From: Thermoleophilia bacterium SCSIO 60948
Lineage (GTDB): Bacteria > Actinomycetota > Thermoleophilia > Solirubrobacterales > 70-9
Assembly: GCA_021496505.1 (NCBI GenBank)
Contig: CP053031.1
Coordinates: 744,001 to 808,000 of the forward strand
Direction of reading: 5' to 3'
DNA: 64,000 nucleotides
A program made the position numbers and the translations under genes. Below are positions 26,995 to 35,188 of this stretch, piece after piece. The notes under the pieces were generated by a model. The model was not told the origin of the DNA. It did not search any database and saw only the letters and a program-made list of their open reading frames with translations. Every line of letters starts with the position of its first letter. Position 1 is the first letter of the stretch.

Positions 26995-27668
26995 TGGCTC
27001 GCCAGGAATCCAAGCGGCGGTTCCTGCCCGGATCGGGCAAGAACCGCGATACCGACGCTCGGACGGCCCGTGAGGCGCGCGATCGTGAGAGCCACGGCGC
27101 ACACAACGATGGCGGTGCGCCGGCGCGCGGCGTCGACCGCGCACGTCAGCGCGAGGAGTACGGCGGCTTCAACTTCGGAGCCGCGTTCTTCGGCTGGCTG
27201 GTCGCGATCGGCATCACGGTCCTGCTCACGGCGCTTCTGAGCGCAGCGGGGGCCGCGATCGGCATCACGTCGCTGAACGCGAACCAGGCCGAGCAGTCCG
27301 CGGACACGCTGAGCCTGATCGGCGGCATCCTGCTGATCGTCGTCCTGGCGCTCGGTTACTACGCCGGCGGATATGTGGCGGGCCGGATGTCTCGCTTCGA
27401 TGGCGCCCGTCAGGGCCTCGGCGTATGGCTCATCGGGTTGGCCGTGACGATCCTGCTCGCGGTCATCGGAGCGATCGCAGGCTCGCAGTACAACGTCCTC
27501 GGCCAGCTCAACCTGCCGCGAATCCCGATCGACGAGGGGTCGCTGACCACGGGCGCGCTGATCGCGCTGCTCGTCGTTCTCGTCGTGACCGCCGTGGCAG
27601 CTCTGCTCGGCGGCAAGCTCGGCGAGCGCTATCACCGCAAGATCGATCGGGTCGGCGAGCACCGCTGA
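26994..27668 (+). CDS. Hypothetical four-helix membrane protein
   Basis: 224 aa, function unknown. Residues 1-60 are basic and disordered. Four helices follow: GAAFFGWLVAIGITVLLTAL, LSLIGGILLIVVLALGYYAG (with GGYVAGRMSR after it), GLGVWLIGLAVTILLAVIGA and GALIALLVVLVVTAVAALLG. The layout resembles TIGR04086/YrzE-like proteins. Its ATG overlaps the channel gene's stop (TGATG), so the two are cotranslated. Confidence 0.7.
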   Translation: MARQESKRRFLPGSGKNRDTDARTAREARDRESHGAHNDGGAPARGVDRARQREEYGGFNFGAAFFGWLVAIGITVLLTALLSAAGAAIGITSLNANQAEQSADTLSLIGGILLIVVLALGYYAGGYVAGRMSRFDGARQGLGVWLIGLAVTILLAVIGAIAGSQYNVLGQLNLPRIPIDEGSLTTGALIALLVVLVVTAVAALLGGKLGERYHRKIDRVGEHR

Positions 27669-27687
27669 TCCGACCCCTTCGCAAGGA

Positions 27688-27719
27688 CCCGCCGCGGCGC
27701 CCAGCTGCGTCGCGGCGGG
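27688..27719. terminator. Hairpin between convergent genes
   Basis: A 9-bp perfect stem (CCCGCCGCG / CGCGGCGGG) with a 14-base loop, between the convergent membrane-protein gene and soxR. No T-run follows; terminator-like. Confidence 0.4.
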
Positions 27720-27732
27720 ACTTCGCGGAGCT

Positions 27733-28170
27733 CTAACCGGCCGGCTCGTCGCCGAGCCAGTAGCGCGGACCGGGCCCGAGTCGGGCAGCGCGGTCGCCGG
27801 GGTTGGCGAGCTGGCAGCGCTCGAGTGACAGGCAACCGCAGCCGATGCAGCCGGTCAGACCGAGCTTGAGACGCTCGAGCTCTGCGATCCGCGCATCGAT
27901 GCGTCTGCTCCAACCGGCCGAGATCCGCGCCCAGTCGGCCTTTCGCGGGACTTTGCCGGCGGGCAGCTTGTCGAGCTCCTCGCGGATCTCCTCGAGGGTC
28001 AGCCCGACCTTCTGCGCGAAGACGATGAAAGCGATCCGGCGCAGGGCGGGGCGGGGGTAGCGGCGATGTCCCGAGCCCGCGCGCTCCGAGGCGATCAGGC
28101 CGCGCTCCTCGTAATAACGAAGCGCCGAGGCCGCAACGCCACTGCGCCGAGAGACCTCGCTGATCGTCAT
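27733..28170 (-). CDS. soxR: Redox-sensing MerR-type regulator SoxR
   Basis: 145 aa from the ATG at 28170. The MerR DNA-binding head MTISEVSRRSGVAASALRYY is followed by the dimerisation helix and the [2Fe-2S] cluster loop CIGCGCLSLERC with Cys108, 111, 113 and 119 in the exact E. coli SoxR spacing. SoxR senses redox-cycling compounds by oxidation of the cluster. The gene is divergent from a metallo-beta-lactamase/ABC operon whose promoter holds a sox box. A longer in-frame ORF upstream crosses that promoter and is not used. Confidence 0.95.
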   Translation of the reverse strand: MTISEVSRRSGVAASALRYYEERGLIASERAGSGHRRYPRPALRRIAFIVFAQKVGLTLEEIREELDKLPAGKVPRKADWARISAGWSRRIDARIAELERLKLGLTGCIGCGCLSLERCQLANPGDRAARLGPGPRYWLGDEPAG

Positions 28171-28208
28171 CGGCTCCGCCACGGGCGAGAGGGAATCAGA
28201 ACCCGCGC

Positions 28209-28239
28209 TTGACTTCAAGCTCACTTGAGCTTTTACCTT
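28209..28239 (+). promoter_or_regulatory. SoxR-controlled promoter with sox box
   Basis: TTGACT (-35, 28209-28214), a 19-base spacer TCAAGCTCACTTGAGCTTT, and TACCTT (-10, 28234-28239). The spacer length is the over-long one used by MerR-family activators, and its TCAAG-N4-CTTGAG core sits at the same place as in the E. coli soxS promoter. It reads into the DUF5519-MBL gene, starting 38 bases later. Confidence 0.85.
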
Positions 28240-28276
28240 CGCATGACGCTTTCGACGCGACCTCGAGGAGGCGCCA

Positions 28277-29353
28277 GTGCAGACCGACACCACCGATCAG
28301 ATCTCCGGTCCTGGCGACCCGGACCCGGCTCGCGCCGCCGGGCACCGAGGCGTGCCGGGGGCCGGCGACAGGATCACCGCCGAGGTCACCTCGTGGGCGG
28401 GCGTGAGCTCGGGATATGGCAGCCGGGGGGAGTTCGCATTCAAGCTCGGACGCCGCGAGATCGGCCACATCCACGGCGACCACGTCCTCCACATCGGGTT
28501 CCCGAAGCGCGTCGGCCGCGAGCTGCGCGAGCGCGGCCGGGTGAGCGATCATCCGGTGTTCCCGGGCAACGACGGCTGGGCGGCGCGGCGAATCGAGGCC
28601 GACACGGACGTCGAAGACGTCGTCCGGCTGCTGCGTCTGAACTACGACCGGGCGGTCGAGCGCCACGGCCTCCCGGTGCCCGAGGCTCCCGCCGCCGACG
28701 GGTTCGAGCCGCTGCTGCCGGGCCTGCTCGCATCCGACCCCGCGTCGATCTTCGGCGGCTCGGTCGAGATCCGCTCGTACCTGCTCGTGCGCAGCGGACG
28801 GCCGAACTCGCTCGTCTACGCGTCTCCGAGCGCGGTGGCGGGTCGCGATGCGGTGTCGCGGCTCGGCGGGATCGAGGTCCGCTACCTCGTCCATTGGCAC
28901 GAGGCGATCTTCGGCGAGGAGGTCGCGGGTGCGCTCGGCGGCGAGCTCGTCGTCGGCGCCGGCGACGAGGCCGAGACCGCCGCGCGCGAGCCGGTCGGTC
29001 GGGTCATCGGCGAGCGTGGGTTCGACGGCTCGGACCTCGAGCTGATCCCGATCCCCGGCCACACGCCGGGCTCGACCGCCCTGCTCTGGGACTCGGGGTC
29101 GGACCGGATCCTGTTCACGGGCGACAGCCTGATGGTCGACGCGAACGGCGAGTGGCGCGTCGCCGTCCTCGACTCGAGCGAGCGCGAGGCCTACATCGGG
29201 AGCCTCGAGCTCATCCGCTCGCTGGACTTCGACGTCTTGGCGCCGTGGGCCGTGTGGGCGGGTGCCGAGCCGCTGGCGCGCATCGACCGCGCCGAGCGCG
29301 AGCGCCGTCTCGACGAGGTCATAGCGCGCGTCCGGGCGGGCGGGGACCGATGA
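28277..29353 (+). CDS. DUF5519 (luciferase-like) domain fused to a degenerate metallo-beta-lactamase domain
   Basis: 358 aa, GTG start with AGGAGG 5 bases upstream. Residues about 30-140 match the small DUF5519/'luciferase family' domain (SRGEFAFKLGRREIGHIHGD, VLHIGFPKRV, then VSDHPVFPGNDGW). Residues about 155-358 are a metallo-beta-lactamase fold with IPIPGHTPGSTALLWD and ILFTGDSLM, but the HxHxDH motif is reduced (VHWHEAIFG) and the last His is replaced (VLAPWAVW), so metal binding is doubtful. It is the first gene of a SoxR-driven operon and overlaps the ABC ATPase gene (ATGA). Function unknown; a role in handling redox-active compounds is inferred from control and neighbours. Confidence 0.82.
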   Translation: MQTDTTDQISGPGDPDPARAAGHRGVPGAGDRITAEVTSWAGVSSGYGSRGEFAFKLGRREIGHIHGDHVLHIGFPKRVGRELRERGRVSDHPVFPGNDGWAARRIEADTDVEDVVRLLRLNYDRAVERHGLPVPEAPAADGFEPLLPGLLASDPASIFGGSVEIRSYLLVRSGRPNSLVYASPSAVAGRDAVSRLGGIEVRYLVHWHEAIFGEEVAGALGGELVVGAGDEAETAAREPVGRVIGERGFDGSDLELIPIPGHTPGSTALLWDSGSDRILFTGDSLMVDANGEWRVAVLDSSEREAYIGSLELIRSLDFDVLAPWAVWAGAEPLARIDRAERERRLDEVIARVRAGGDR

Positions 29354-30252
29354 GTGAGCCGCCGCTCACCGAACAGCCCGGAGGTGGTGGAGAACCAAAA
29401 CGTCTGAGCCGTTCGTCGCCGCCGGCCGTAGGGCAACCCCGCGAGGACCGCCGACTAGCATCGCTCGCCGCCTTGAGCGACGCCCTCGACATCGACGACC
29501 TGCGAAAGAGCTATCCGAACGGGACCGAGGCGCTGCGTGGTGTCTCGCTCGAGATCCACGCCGGTGAGTTCTTCGGCCTGCTCGGTCCCAACGGCGCCGG
29601 CAAGTCGACGCTGATCCACTGCACGACCGGCCTCGCGTCACCCAGCTCCGGCTCGATCCGCGTATTCGGCCACGACGCGATCCGCGACTACCAGGGCGCC
29701 CGCGAGGCGGTCGGCCTCGCGCCGCAGGACATCAACCTCGACCAGTTCCTGACCGTCGCCGAGACGCTCGATTTTCACGGCGGCTACTTCGGGATGCGAA
29801 AGCGCGAGCGACGCGAGCGCACCGACGAGCTGCTCGAGGTCTTCTCGCTCACGAACAAGCGGAACGACCGCACCCGCGCGCTGTCGGGCGGGATGAAGCG
29901 CCGGCTCGTCCTCGCCCGGGCGCTCATGCACAGGCCGCGGCTGCTGATCCTCGACGAGCCGACCGCCGGCGTCGACGTCGAGCTGCGGCTCGAGCTCTGG
30001 CACTACGTCCAGCAGATCAACGCCGAGGGCACCTCGATCCTGCTGACGACGCACTACCTCGAGGAGGCCGAGCAGCTCTGCGACCGGATCGCCTTCATCA
30101 ACGAGGGTGAGATCGTCGCGCAGGGGACGAGCCCCGAGCTCGCGGGACGCTTCGGCGTCGCCAGCCTCGAGGATGCCTACCTCGAGCTCGTCGGTCGCAA
30201 GGAGCTCTCGCGCGCCAAGGTCGCGGCGATCGAGGCGGACGCCGCCGTATGA
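29350..30252 (+). CDS. ABC transporter ATP-binding protein (DrrA-like exporter)
   Basis: 300 aa. An extra N-terminal stretch of about 50 residues precedes the core. Walker A is GLLGPNGAGKST, the Q-loop is LAPQDINLD, the signature is ALSGGMKRR, Walker B is LLILDEPTAGVD, and the switch His is in LLTTHYLEEAEQLCDR. It resembles the ATPases of drug/antibiotic or polysaccharide ABC-2 exporters. Coupled by ATGA overlaps to genes on both sides; under the SoxR promoter. Confidence 0.93.
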   Translation: MSEPPLTEQPGGGGEPKRLSRSSPPAVGQPREDRRLASLAALSDALDIDDLRKSYPNGTEALRGVSLEIHAGEFFGLLGPNGAGKSTLIHCTTGLASPSSGSIRVFGHDAIRDYQGAREAVGLAPQDINLDQFLTVAETLDFHGGYFGMRKRERRERTDELLEVFSLTNKRNDRTRALSGGMKRRLVLARALMHRPRLLILDEPTAGVDVELRLELWHYVQQINAEGTSILLTTHYLEEAEQLCDRIAFINEGEIVAQGTSPELAGRFGVASLEDAYLELVGRKELSRAKVAAIEADAAV

Positions 30253-31064
30253 GCATCGTCGGCGAACGGGTCGCCCGCCGGACCGGCGGGCGCGGGTTGA
30301 GCGCGGGCCAGATCAGGTTCCTCTCGCTGCTTCGCCGCGAGCTCAGCCGCTTCCTGAAGATCAAGCGCCAGACGGTCGGCGCGCCGATGCTGGAGACGTT
30401 CCTCTACATCTCGGTGTTCGGCGCCGCCCTCGGCTCGCGGATCCGTGAGATCGACGGCATCGACTACGTCGTCTTCATCGTTCCCGGGCTGATCATGATG
30501 GCCTGGGCGATCAACGCCTTCTCGAACAACTCGTCCTCGATCCTGCAGCAGAAGTTCCTGCGCGCGATCGACGACCAGCTCTCATCGCCGGCCTCGCCGA
30601 CCGAACTGCTGCTCGCCTTCACGTTCGGCGGCTTCCTGCGTGGCCTGATCGTCGCGACCCTGACCTTCGCCGTCGCATCGCTCCTGATCGACATCCCGGT
30701 CGAGCACCCGCTCGTCCTCGTGCCGGCGCTGTTTCTCGTCGGCTTCTTCTTCTCGAGTCTCGGAGTGCTCGTGGGAACCCGCGCCGAGCAGTTCGATGAC
30801 GTCTCCTTCGCGCAGACGTTCGTGCTCCAGCCGCTGATCTTCCTCGGCGGCGTCTTCTACTCGGCCTCACTGCTCCCCGAGCCGTTCGAGACCATCACCC
30901 ACCTCAATCCCGTCTACTACATGATCGCCCTGGTCCGCTACGGATTCCTCGGCTACGAGAGCGTCCCGATCGCGCTCTCGCTCGCCGTCCTCGCGGCGTT
31001 CACGCTCGCGCTGTTCCTGCTGAACCGGACGCTGTTCATCCGCGGCTACAAGCTGCGCGCCTAG
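30249..31064 (+). CDS. ABC-2 type transporter permease
   Basis: 271 aa with six helices. GAPMLETFLYISVFGAALGS, then YVVFIVPGLIMMAWAINAFS, then PLIFLGGVFYSASLLPEPFE followed by HLNPVYYMIALVRYGFLGYE are typical of ABC-2 permeases (DrrB/NodJ type). It pairs with the preceding ATPase to form a small-molecule exporter in the inner membrane. SoxR control suggests export of redox-active compounds. The gas-vesicle cluster begins 137 bases later. Confidence 0.92.
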   Translation: MSIVGERVARRTGGRGLSAGQIRFLSLLRRELSRFLKIKRQTVGAPMLETFLYISVFGAALGSRIREIDGIDYVVFIVPGLIMMAWAINAFSNNSSSILQQKFLRAIDDQLSSPASPTELLLAFTFGGFLRGLIVATLTFAVASLLIDIPVEHPLVLVPALFLVGFFFSSLGVLVGTRAEQFDDVSFAQTFVLQPLIFLGGVFYSASLLPEPFETITHLNPVYYMIALVRYGFLGYESVPIALSLAVLAAFTLALFLLNRTLFIRGYKLRA

Positions 31065-31132
31065 CCCGTCGCGGTCGCCGATCGGGGTGACGGGGAGGGT
31101 GACACCCGGTCAGGTGGGTGTTTGCGCCCAGG

Positions 31133-31158
31133 GGTTGTCACGGTCGGAGCTCGGGTAA
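31133..31158 (+). promoter_or_regulatory. SigF/SigB-like promoter of the gas-vesicle cluster
   Basis: GGTTGT-N14-GGGTAA, i.e. GTTG-N15-GGGTAA, lies 43 bases upstream of the first gene of the cluster. It matches the element at 37908-37933 in both boxes and in spacing and fits a SigF/SigB-type consensus. Confidence 0.55.
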
Positions 31159-31201
31159 TTCGAGTGTGACGGAGAGCACATCTATCGGGAGGAGGCCAGG
31201 G

Positions 31202-31573
31202 ATGGCCGCAGGAAGCACAGCGACGCGCAAGCGACCGTCGAACAACGGCAACGGAGCGTCGGCGAGCGCGTCGAAGACCACCAAGGCCGCGGCCAAGAAG
31301 CCGGCGCAGAAGGCCAAGGAGACCACCGAGGCCGCGACCGACGAGAGCGGCGGGGTCGCCGAGAAGCTGAAACTGATCGCGATCGCGGGGAGCTCGGCGG
31401 CGGTCGGTGCCGCGGGCGGCTACGCGGGGGCGTCGATGACCGGGGCCGGATCGGGGTCGCGGTCGACCGTCAAGGTGCCGAAGTTCAAGACCAGCACCTC
31501 GGTGAAGCTGATCGCCGCGGCGGCGAAGATCGGCTACTCGATCGGCCGCAGGCGAGAGAAGCTCGCGAGCTGA
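31202..31573 (+). CDS. Basic Lys/Ala-rich gas-vesicle-associated protein with Gly/Ala hydrophobic segment
   Basis: 123 aa, no family recognised. The first 45 residues are Lys/Ala/Ser-rich (histone-H1-like composition, e.g. TTKAAAKKPAQKAKETTE). The middle is a Gly/Ala-rich hydrophobic helix (KLIAIAGSSAAVGAAGGYAG). The C-terminus has KVPKFKTSTSVKLIAAAAKI followed by GYSIGRRREKL. The same order (basic head, Gly/Ala helix, 'PK.K' linker, amphipathic helix) recurs in the gene at 37991 at the other end of the cluster. GGGAGGAGG precedes the ATG. An upstream in-frame GTG lies before the promoter and is rejected. Confidence 0.7.
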   Translation: MAAGSTATRKRPSNNGNGASASASKTTKAAAKKPAQKAKETTEAATDESGGVAEKLKLIAIAGSSAAVGAAGGYAGASMTGAGSGSRSTVKVPKFKTSTSVKLIAAAAKIGYSIGRRREKLAS

Positions 31574-31613
31574 GCCCGCGTCCACGCCGCAGGAACTCAT
31601 CACGGGAGGCGAG

Positions 31614-32744
31614 ATGAGCGCAAACGGGACGCAGGAGTCCGCGGGGGAGCACGCCCGCGAGGCGGTGACGCAATGGGGCCGGGCGATACGTCTCGGAGCC
31701 ATCGCGATGTCGCCCGCCGTACGCGGGCCGGGCAAGGTCGTCGAGGCAGCCAAGTCCGCGCTGCCCGACGAGCCGCCGGACCTGCCGAAGCCGAAGGCGC
31801 GATCCCTGCTGCGGCCCGGGGTCGCCGACGGGGGCGGCGTCGCCGACGCGGGTCTCTCGAAGCTCGGCGCGAAGGGCAAGGCGGCCGTGGCGCTCCGAAA
31901 GGGGTCTCGGGCCGCGCAGAAGCTCAAGCCCGGCACGAGCGGCGGTCTCATGGACAGGCTCACACCCGACGCCGGAGTGCTCGACAGGCTGACGCCCGAC
32001 GGCGGCGTGTTGGAGAAGCTGACGCCGGACGGGGGCCTGATCGGCGCGCTGCGCACCAACGGCGCCGGTGAAGATCACGCCACGGACTTCGACGACGCCC
32101 CGATCCCGATCCAGGAGTCGATCGTCGTCGCCGTCCCGGTCAACGTGGCCTACGACCTGTGCACTCGCTTCGAGGAGTACCCGGGTTTCGTCTCACACGT
32201 CGAGCGAGCCGAGCGCGAGGCCGGCGACGAGGTGTCCTTCGCGACGCGGATGCGCGGATCGTCGCAGCGGCTCGAGATCGAGATCTACGATCGGATCGAG
32301 AACGAGCGGATCGACTGGCGCAGCACCGGCGGCATCCGGCACTCGGGGGTCATCACCTTCCACGAGCTCGCCCCGCGGCTCACCCACATCGAGCTGTCGG
32401 TCGACTACGAGCCGCACGGTCTGGTGCAGCGGATCTCGCGCTCGACCCACCTCACCGAGCGCATGATCCGAGCGGAGATGCGCCGGTTCAAGGCCTTCGC
32501 GGAGCTCGGCGAGGACGAGGGCGGCGATCCGCCGCCTCTCGCCGAGCTGGAGGCCGACGAGGCCGAGGCGGCCGAGGCGGCATCCGAAGACGCCGAGGCA
32601 GCGGCCGACGACGCCGAAACGGGCGCGGAGTCCGGCGGTGATGATGACGGACCCGACGCGGCACTCGACGAGGACGAGGACGAGTACGACGACGAGGACC
32701 TCGAGGACCCCGAGGCGGACGGGGACGACGAGGCCCTCGAATGA
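31614..32744 (+). CDS. SRPBCC-domain gas-vesicle cluster protein with decapeptide repeats and acidic tail
   Basis: 376 aa. Residues 114-143 hold three tandem 10-residue repeats of the form (D/E)(R/K)LTPD(A/G)G(V/L)(L/I). About 160-300 is an SRPBCC/polyketide-cyclase domain (IVVAVPVNVAYDLCTRFEEY, SGVITFHELAPRLTHIELSV). The last 70 residues are almost entirely Asp/Glu/Ala. SRPBCC proteins occur in actinobacterial gas-vesicle loci, with unknown role, perhaps as assembly factors. GGGAGG precedes the ATG. It is separated by 40 bases from the preceding basic protein and by 127 bases from gvpA. Confidence 0.78.
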   Translation: MSANGTQESAGEHAREAVTQWGRAIRLGAIAMSPAVRGPGKVVEAAKSALPDEPPDLPKPKARSLLRPGVADGGGVADAGLSKLGAKGKAAVALRKGSRAAQKLKPGTSGGLMDRLTPDAGVLDRLTPDGGVLEKLTPDGGLIGALRTNGAGEDHATDFDDAPIPIQESIVVAVPVNVAYDLCTRFEEYPGFVSHVERAEREAGDEVSFATRMRGSSQRLEIEIYDRIENERIDWRSTGGIRHSGVITFHELAPRLTHIELSVDYEPHGLVQRISRSTHLTERMIRAEMRRFKAFAELGEDEGGDPPPLAELEADEAEAAEAASEDAEAAADDAETGAESGGDDDGPDAALDEDEDEYDDEDLEDPEADGDDEALE

Positions 32745-32871
32745 CCGGGGCGCGATGTTGACCTCGGGTTAAGGGCCGCGCCCGATCCGCACGGACCGTT
32801 TGCCGGTTTGGAGCCGGAGCAGTCGGGAGTGAGCCACGCAGTCGGACGTTCGACGAAGCAAGGGAGGCAGG

Positions 32872-33342
32872 ATGGCTACAGGAGTACAGCCGTACCGCGG
32901 GAGCGGCGGAGGCGGCGGCAATTACGTCGCGAGATCGAATTCGAGTGGTCTCTACGACGTCCTCGAGTTGATTCTCGACAAGGGTCTCGTCATCGACGTG
33001 TTCGTACGCGTGTCGCTGGTCGGGATCGAGTTGCTGACGATCGATGCTCGCATCGTGATCGCCAGCGTCGACACCTATCTGCGGTTCGCCGAGGCGGTCA
33101 ACCGGCTCGACCTCAACGCGGGCACCTCGGACAAGAAGGATCTCCCTGGCGTGCTCTCGGGCGCGACGGAGGGTGCCGCGTCGAGCAAGACCAAGGGCGC
33201 GCTGCAGGGTGCGAAGGAGTCGCTCTTCGGCTCCGACGACGACGATGATGATGACGGCGACGCCCGCGAGAAGAGCGGCTCGCGGAGCGGCTCGGGTTCG
33301 CGGTCGTCATCGGGCACGCGTCGCCGCAAGAGCTCGAGCTAG
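32872..33342 (+). CDS. gvpA: Gas vesicle structural protein GvpA with long charged C-terminal tail
   Basis: 156 aa. Residues about 24-85 are the GvpA shell fold: [20 protein letters not shown], then [20 protein letters not shown] followed by [14 protein letters not shown] 16-residue Gly-rich head precedes it. The tail is unusual: seven consecutive Asp at 122-128, then Ser/Gly/Arg/Lys-rich to the end. GvpA monomers form the gas-filled protein shell. AGGGAGG precedes the ATG. This is the protein with the most complete GvpA core here and is taken as the major shell protein; GvpJ and GvpS homologues lie downstream. Confidence 0.9.
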   Translation: MATGVQPYRGSGGGGGNYVARSNSSGLYDVLELILDKGLVIDVFVRVSLVGIELLTIDARIVIASVDTYLRFAEAVNRLDLNAGTSDKKDLPGVLSGATEGAASSKTKGALQGAKESLFGSDDDDDDDGDAREKSGSRSGSGSRSSSGTRRRKSSS

Positions 33343-33347
33343 CCGGC

Positions 33348-34100
33348 GTGGCGGCCTCGGCCGACAGGCCCCGTTACGTCTACGGGGTGGTCCGCGCTTC
33401 GCGCGCCGACCCCAAGGGCGACGGGATTCGCGAGGAGGAGCTCGAACTGGTCGCCTCCGGCGACGTCGCGGCGCTGGTCAGCGCCGCGACGGAGGAGCCG
33501 CTCGAGGCCGGGCGCGACGAGTTGCTCACCCATGCGCGCGTGCTCGAGAAGGCGCTCGAGGGGGGCGTCGTGCTGCCGATGCAGTTCGGCGTGATCCTCC
33601 CCGACGCCGCCGCGGTCGAGGACGTGCTGCTCGCGCCGCACGAGACCGAGCTGATGGCGCAGCTCGACCAGATGGACGGTCGGGTCGAGCTCAACGTGAA
33701 GGGCATCTACGACGAGGACGCGGTGCTCCGCGACCTGGTCGAGCGCGATCGCGAGATCGCGGGCCTTCGCGAGCGCATCCGCGGAAGCGAGGAGGAGGCG
33801 ACCTACCCCGAGCGGATACGCCTCGGCGAGTTGATCAGCGAGGCGCTCGCGGCCAAGCGCGAGCAGGATGAGCAGACGATCCTCGAGCGCCTCAGCGGCT
33901 ACGCCGCGGCAACCGAGGTGAACCCGACGCTGCACGAGCGAATGGTCTGCAACATCTCGTTCCTGGTCGCCGAGGAAGAGGTCGATCCGTTCAACGAAGC
34001 ACTCGACGAGCTCGGCTCCGCCTACGGTGGTGACGTGCGGTTCAAGTACACGGGGCCGCTGCCCCCGCACAGCTTCGTCGAGCTGACATTGGACGCCTGA
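33348..34100 (+). CDS. gvpF: Gas vesicle protein GvpF/GvpL (first of three)
   Basis: 250 aa. RYVYGVVRASRADPKGDGIR opens the N-terminal domain; VLPMQFGVILPDAAAVEDVL, NVKGIYDEDAVLRDLVERD and the C-terminal KYTGPLPPHSFVELTLDA are the GvpF/L signatures. GvpF is a minor protein implicated in nucleation and shell assembly at the gas-facing surface. The GTG lies five bases after the gvpA stop; its own stop overlaps gvpG by one base. Confidence 0.9.
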   Translation: MAASADRPRYVYGVVRASRADPKGDGIREEELELVASGDVAALVSAATEEPLEAGRDELLTHARVLEKALEGGVVLPMQFGVILPDAAAVEDVLLAPHETELMAQLDQMDGRVELNVKGIYDEDAVLRDLVERDREIAGLRERIRGSEEEATYPERIRLGELISEALAAKREQDEQTILERLSGYAAATEVNPTLHERMVCNISFLVAEEEVDPFNEALDELGSAYGGDVRFKYTGPLPPHSFVELTLDA

Positions 34101-34396
34101 TGGGACTGTTCAAGGAACTGGTGCTGCTGCCGCTCGCGCCCGTGCGCGGAACCGCCTGGGTCACGGAGCAACTCGTCGACGAGGCGGATCGCCGGCTCTA
34201 CGACGAGGACAACATCAAGCGCGAGATGATCCAGCTCGAGATCGATCACGACGACGGAAAGATCGGCGACGAGGAGCGCGCCGCGATCGAGGCCGATCTG
34301 ATGGATCGCCTCGCCGTCGCCAGGGAGCGCCAGGCCGAGGAGCGCGAGCTCGGGGTCGAGCCGCAGGCGCCGAGAGAGGAGCGACCGGATGGCTGA
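34100..34396 (+). CDS. gvpG: Gas vesicle protein GvpG
   Basis: 98 aa. The start MGLFKELVLLPLAPVRGTAW followed by VTEQLVDEADRRLYD and a helical charged tail is the GvpG pattern. GvpG is a small assembly protein. It is coupled to gvpF (TGATG) and overlaps gvpO by 8 bases. Confidence 0.92.
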   Translation: MGLFKELVLLPLAPVRGTAWVTEQLVDEADRRLYDEDNIKREMIQLEIDHDDGKIGDEERAAIEADLMDRLAVARERQAEERELGVEPQAPREERPDG

Positions 34397-34727
34397 GAGC
34401 AAGAACTCGCAGAGTTCGGGCAAGGGATCGTCGGGTGGATCGGGCTCCGGAGGCTCGAACAACCAGAAGCGCAAGCCGCTTCGCGAGCTCGTCGAGGAAG
34501 CCCGCGATCAGGTCGGCGAGCTCCTGGGCCGTCCGATCGAATCCGTGCTCGGGATCGAACGCGGGGAGGATGGCTGGCAGGTGACCCTCGAGGTCCTCGA
34601 GCTGTCGCGGGTGCCGAGCACCACTGACGTGCTGGGCAAGTACCTGGTCGAGCTCGACGACGACGGTGAAGTCGTGGGCATGAACCGCCTCCGCCGCTAC
34701 AACCGCGCCGAAGCCGGGGAGGACTGA
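34389..34727 (+). CDS. gvpO: Gas vesicle protein GvpO
   Basis: 112 aa. A Ser/Gly/Lys-rich head of about 28 residues is followed by the GvpO domain: PLRELVEEARDQVGELLGRP, WQVTLEVLELSRVPSTTDVL, YLVELDDDGEVVGMNRLRRY. GvpO is required for gas vesicle formation in haloarchaea and occurs in actinobacterial clusters. Confidence 0.92.
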   Translation: MAESKNSQSSGKGSSGGSGSGGSNNQKRKPLRELVEEARDQVGELLGRPIESVLGIERGEDGWQVTLEVLELSRVPSTTDVLGKYLVELDDDGEVVGMNRLRRYNRAEAGED

Positions 34728-34732
34728 GGCCG

Positions 34733-35185
34733 ATGACGGCGGAGCCAGAACCCGAGCGCGCGCCCGAGCGCGCACTCACCAATCGGCGCCAGGTCGACCC
34801 TCGGCGCGTCGCGGCCCAGCCGGCCTCCGGTGGCCCGGCGAACCTCGCCGACATCCTCGAGCGCGTGCTCGACAAGGGGATCGTGATCGCCGGCGACATC
34901 CAGGTCAACCTGCTCGACATCGAGCTGCTGACGATCAAGATCAGGCTGCTCGTCGCCTCCGTGGAGCGCGCCCAGGAGATGGGGATCAACTGGTGGGAGA
35001 ACGACCCGACGCTGACGCGCGGGTCGGGCAGCACCTCATCGGCCGAAACCGCGGCTCTGGAGCAGGAGAACCGTGAGCTGCGCGCTCGCCTCGACCGGCT
35101 CGAGCGCGCCGTCGCCGGAGCGCTGCCTCCCGAGGGGGACGATCTCGCCGAAAGGGTCGTCCGGACGGACACCGAGGCGGGGTAG
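34733..35185 (+). CDS. gvpJ: GvpA/GvpJ-family gas vesicle protein with C-terminal coiled coil
   Basis: 150 aa. The GvpA-like core spans about residues 37-90 (NLADILERVLDKGIVIAGDI, LLDIELLTIKIRLLVASVER). A 35-residue charged head and a C-terminal coiled coil (ETAALEQENRELRARLDRLE) surround it. GvpJ-type proteins are minor shell parts thought to form the conical tips. It is five bases after gvpO. Confidence 0.87.
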   Translation: MTAEPEPERAPERALTNRRQVDPRRVAAQPASGGPANLADILERVLDKGIVIAGDIQVNLLDIELLTIKIRLLVASVERAQEMGINWWENDPTLTRGSGSTSSAETAALEQENRELRARLDRLERAVAGALPPEGDDLAERVVRTDTEAG

Positions 35186-35188
35186 GCA

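Noticed and set aside
28225-29349. Long upstream extension of the ABC ATPase frame
   Set aside because: The extra part is Arg-rich shadow of the DUF5519-MBL gene; the ATG at 29350 gives the usual overlap and a normal ATPase.
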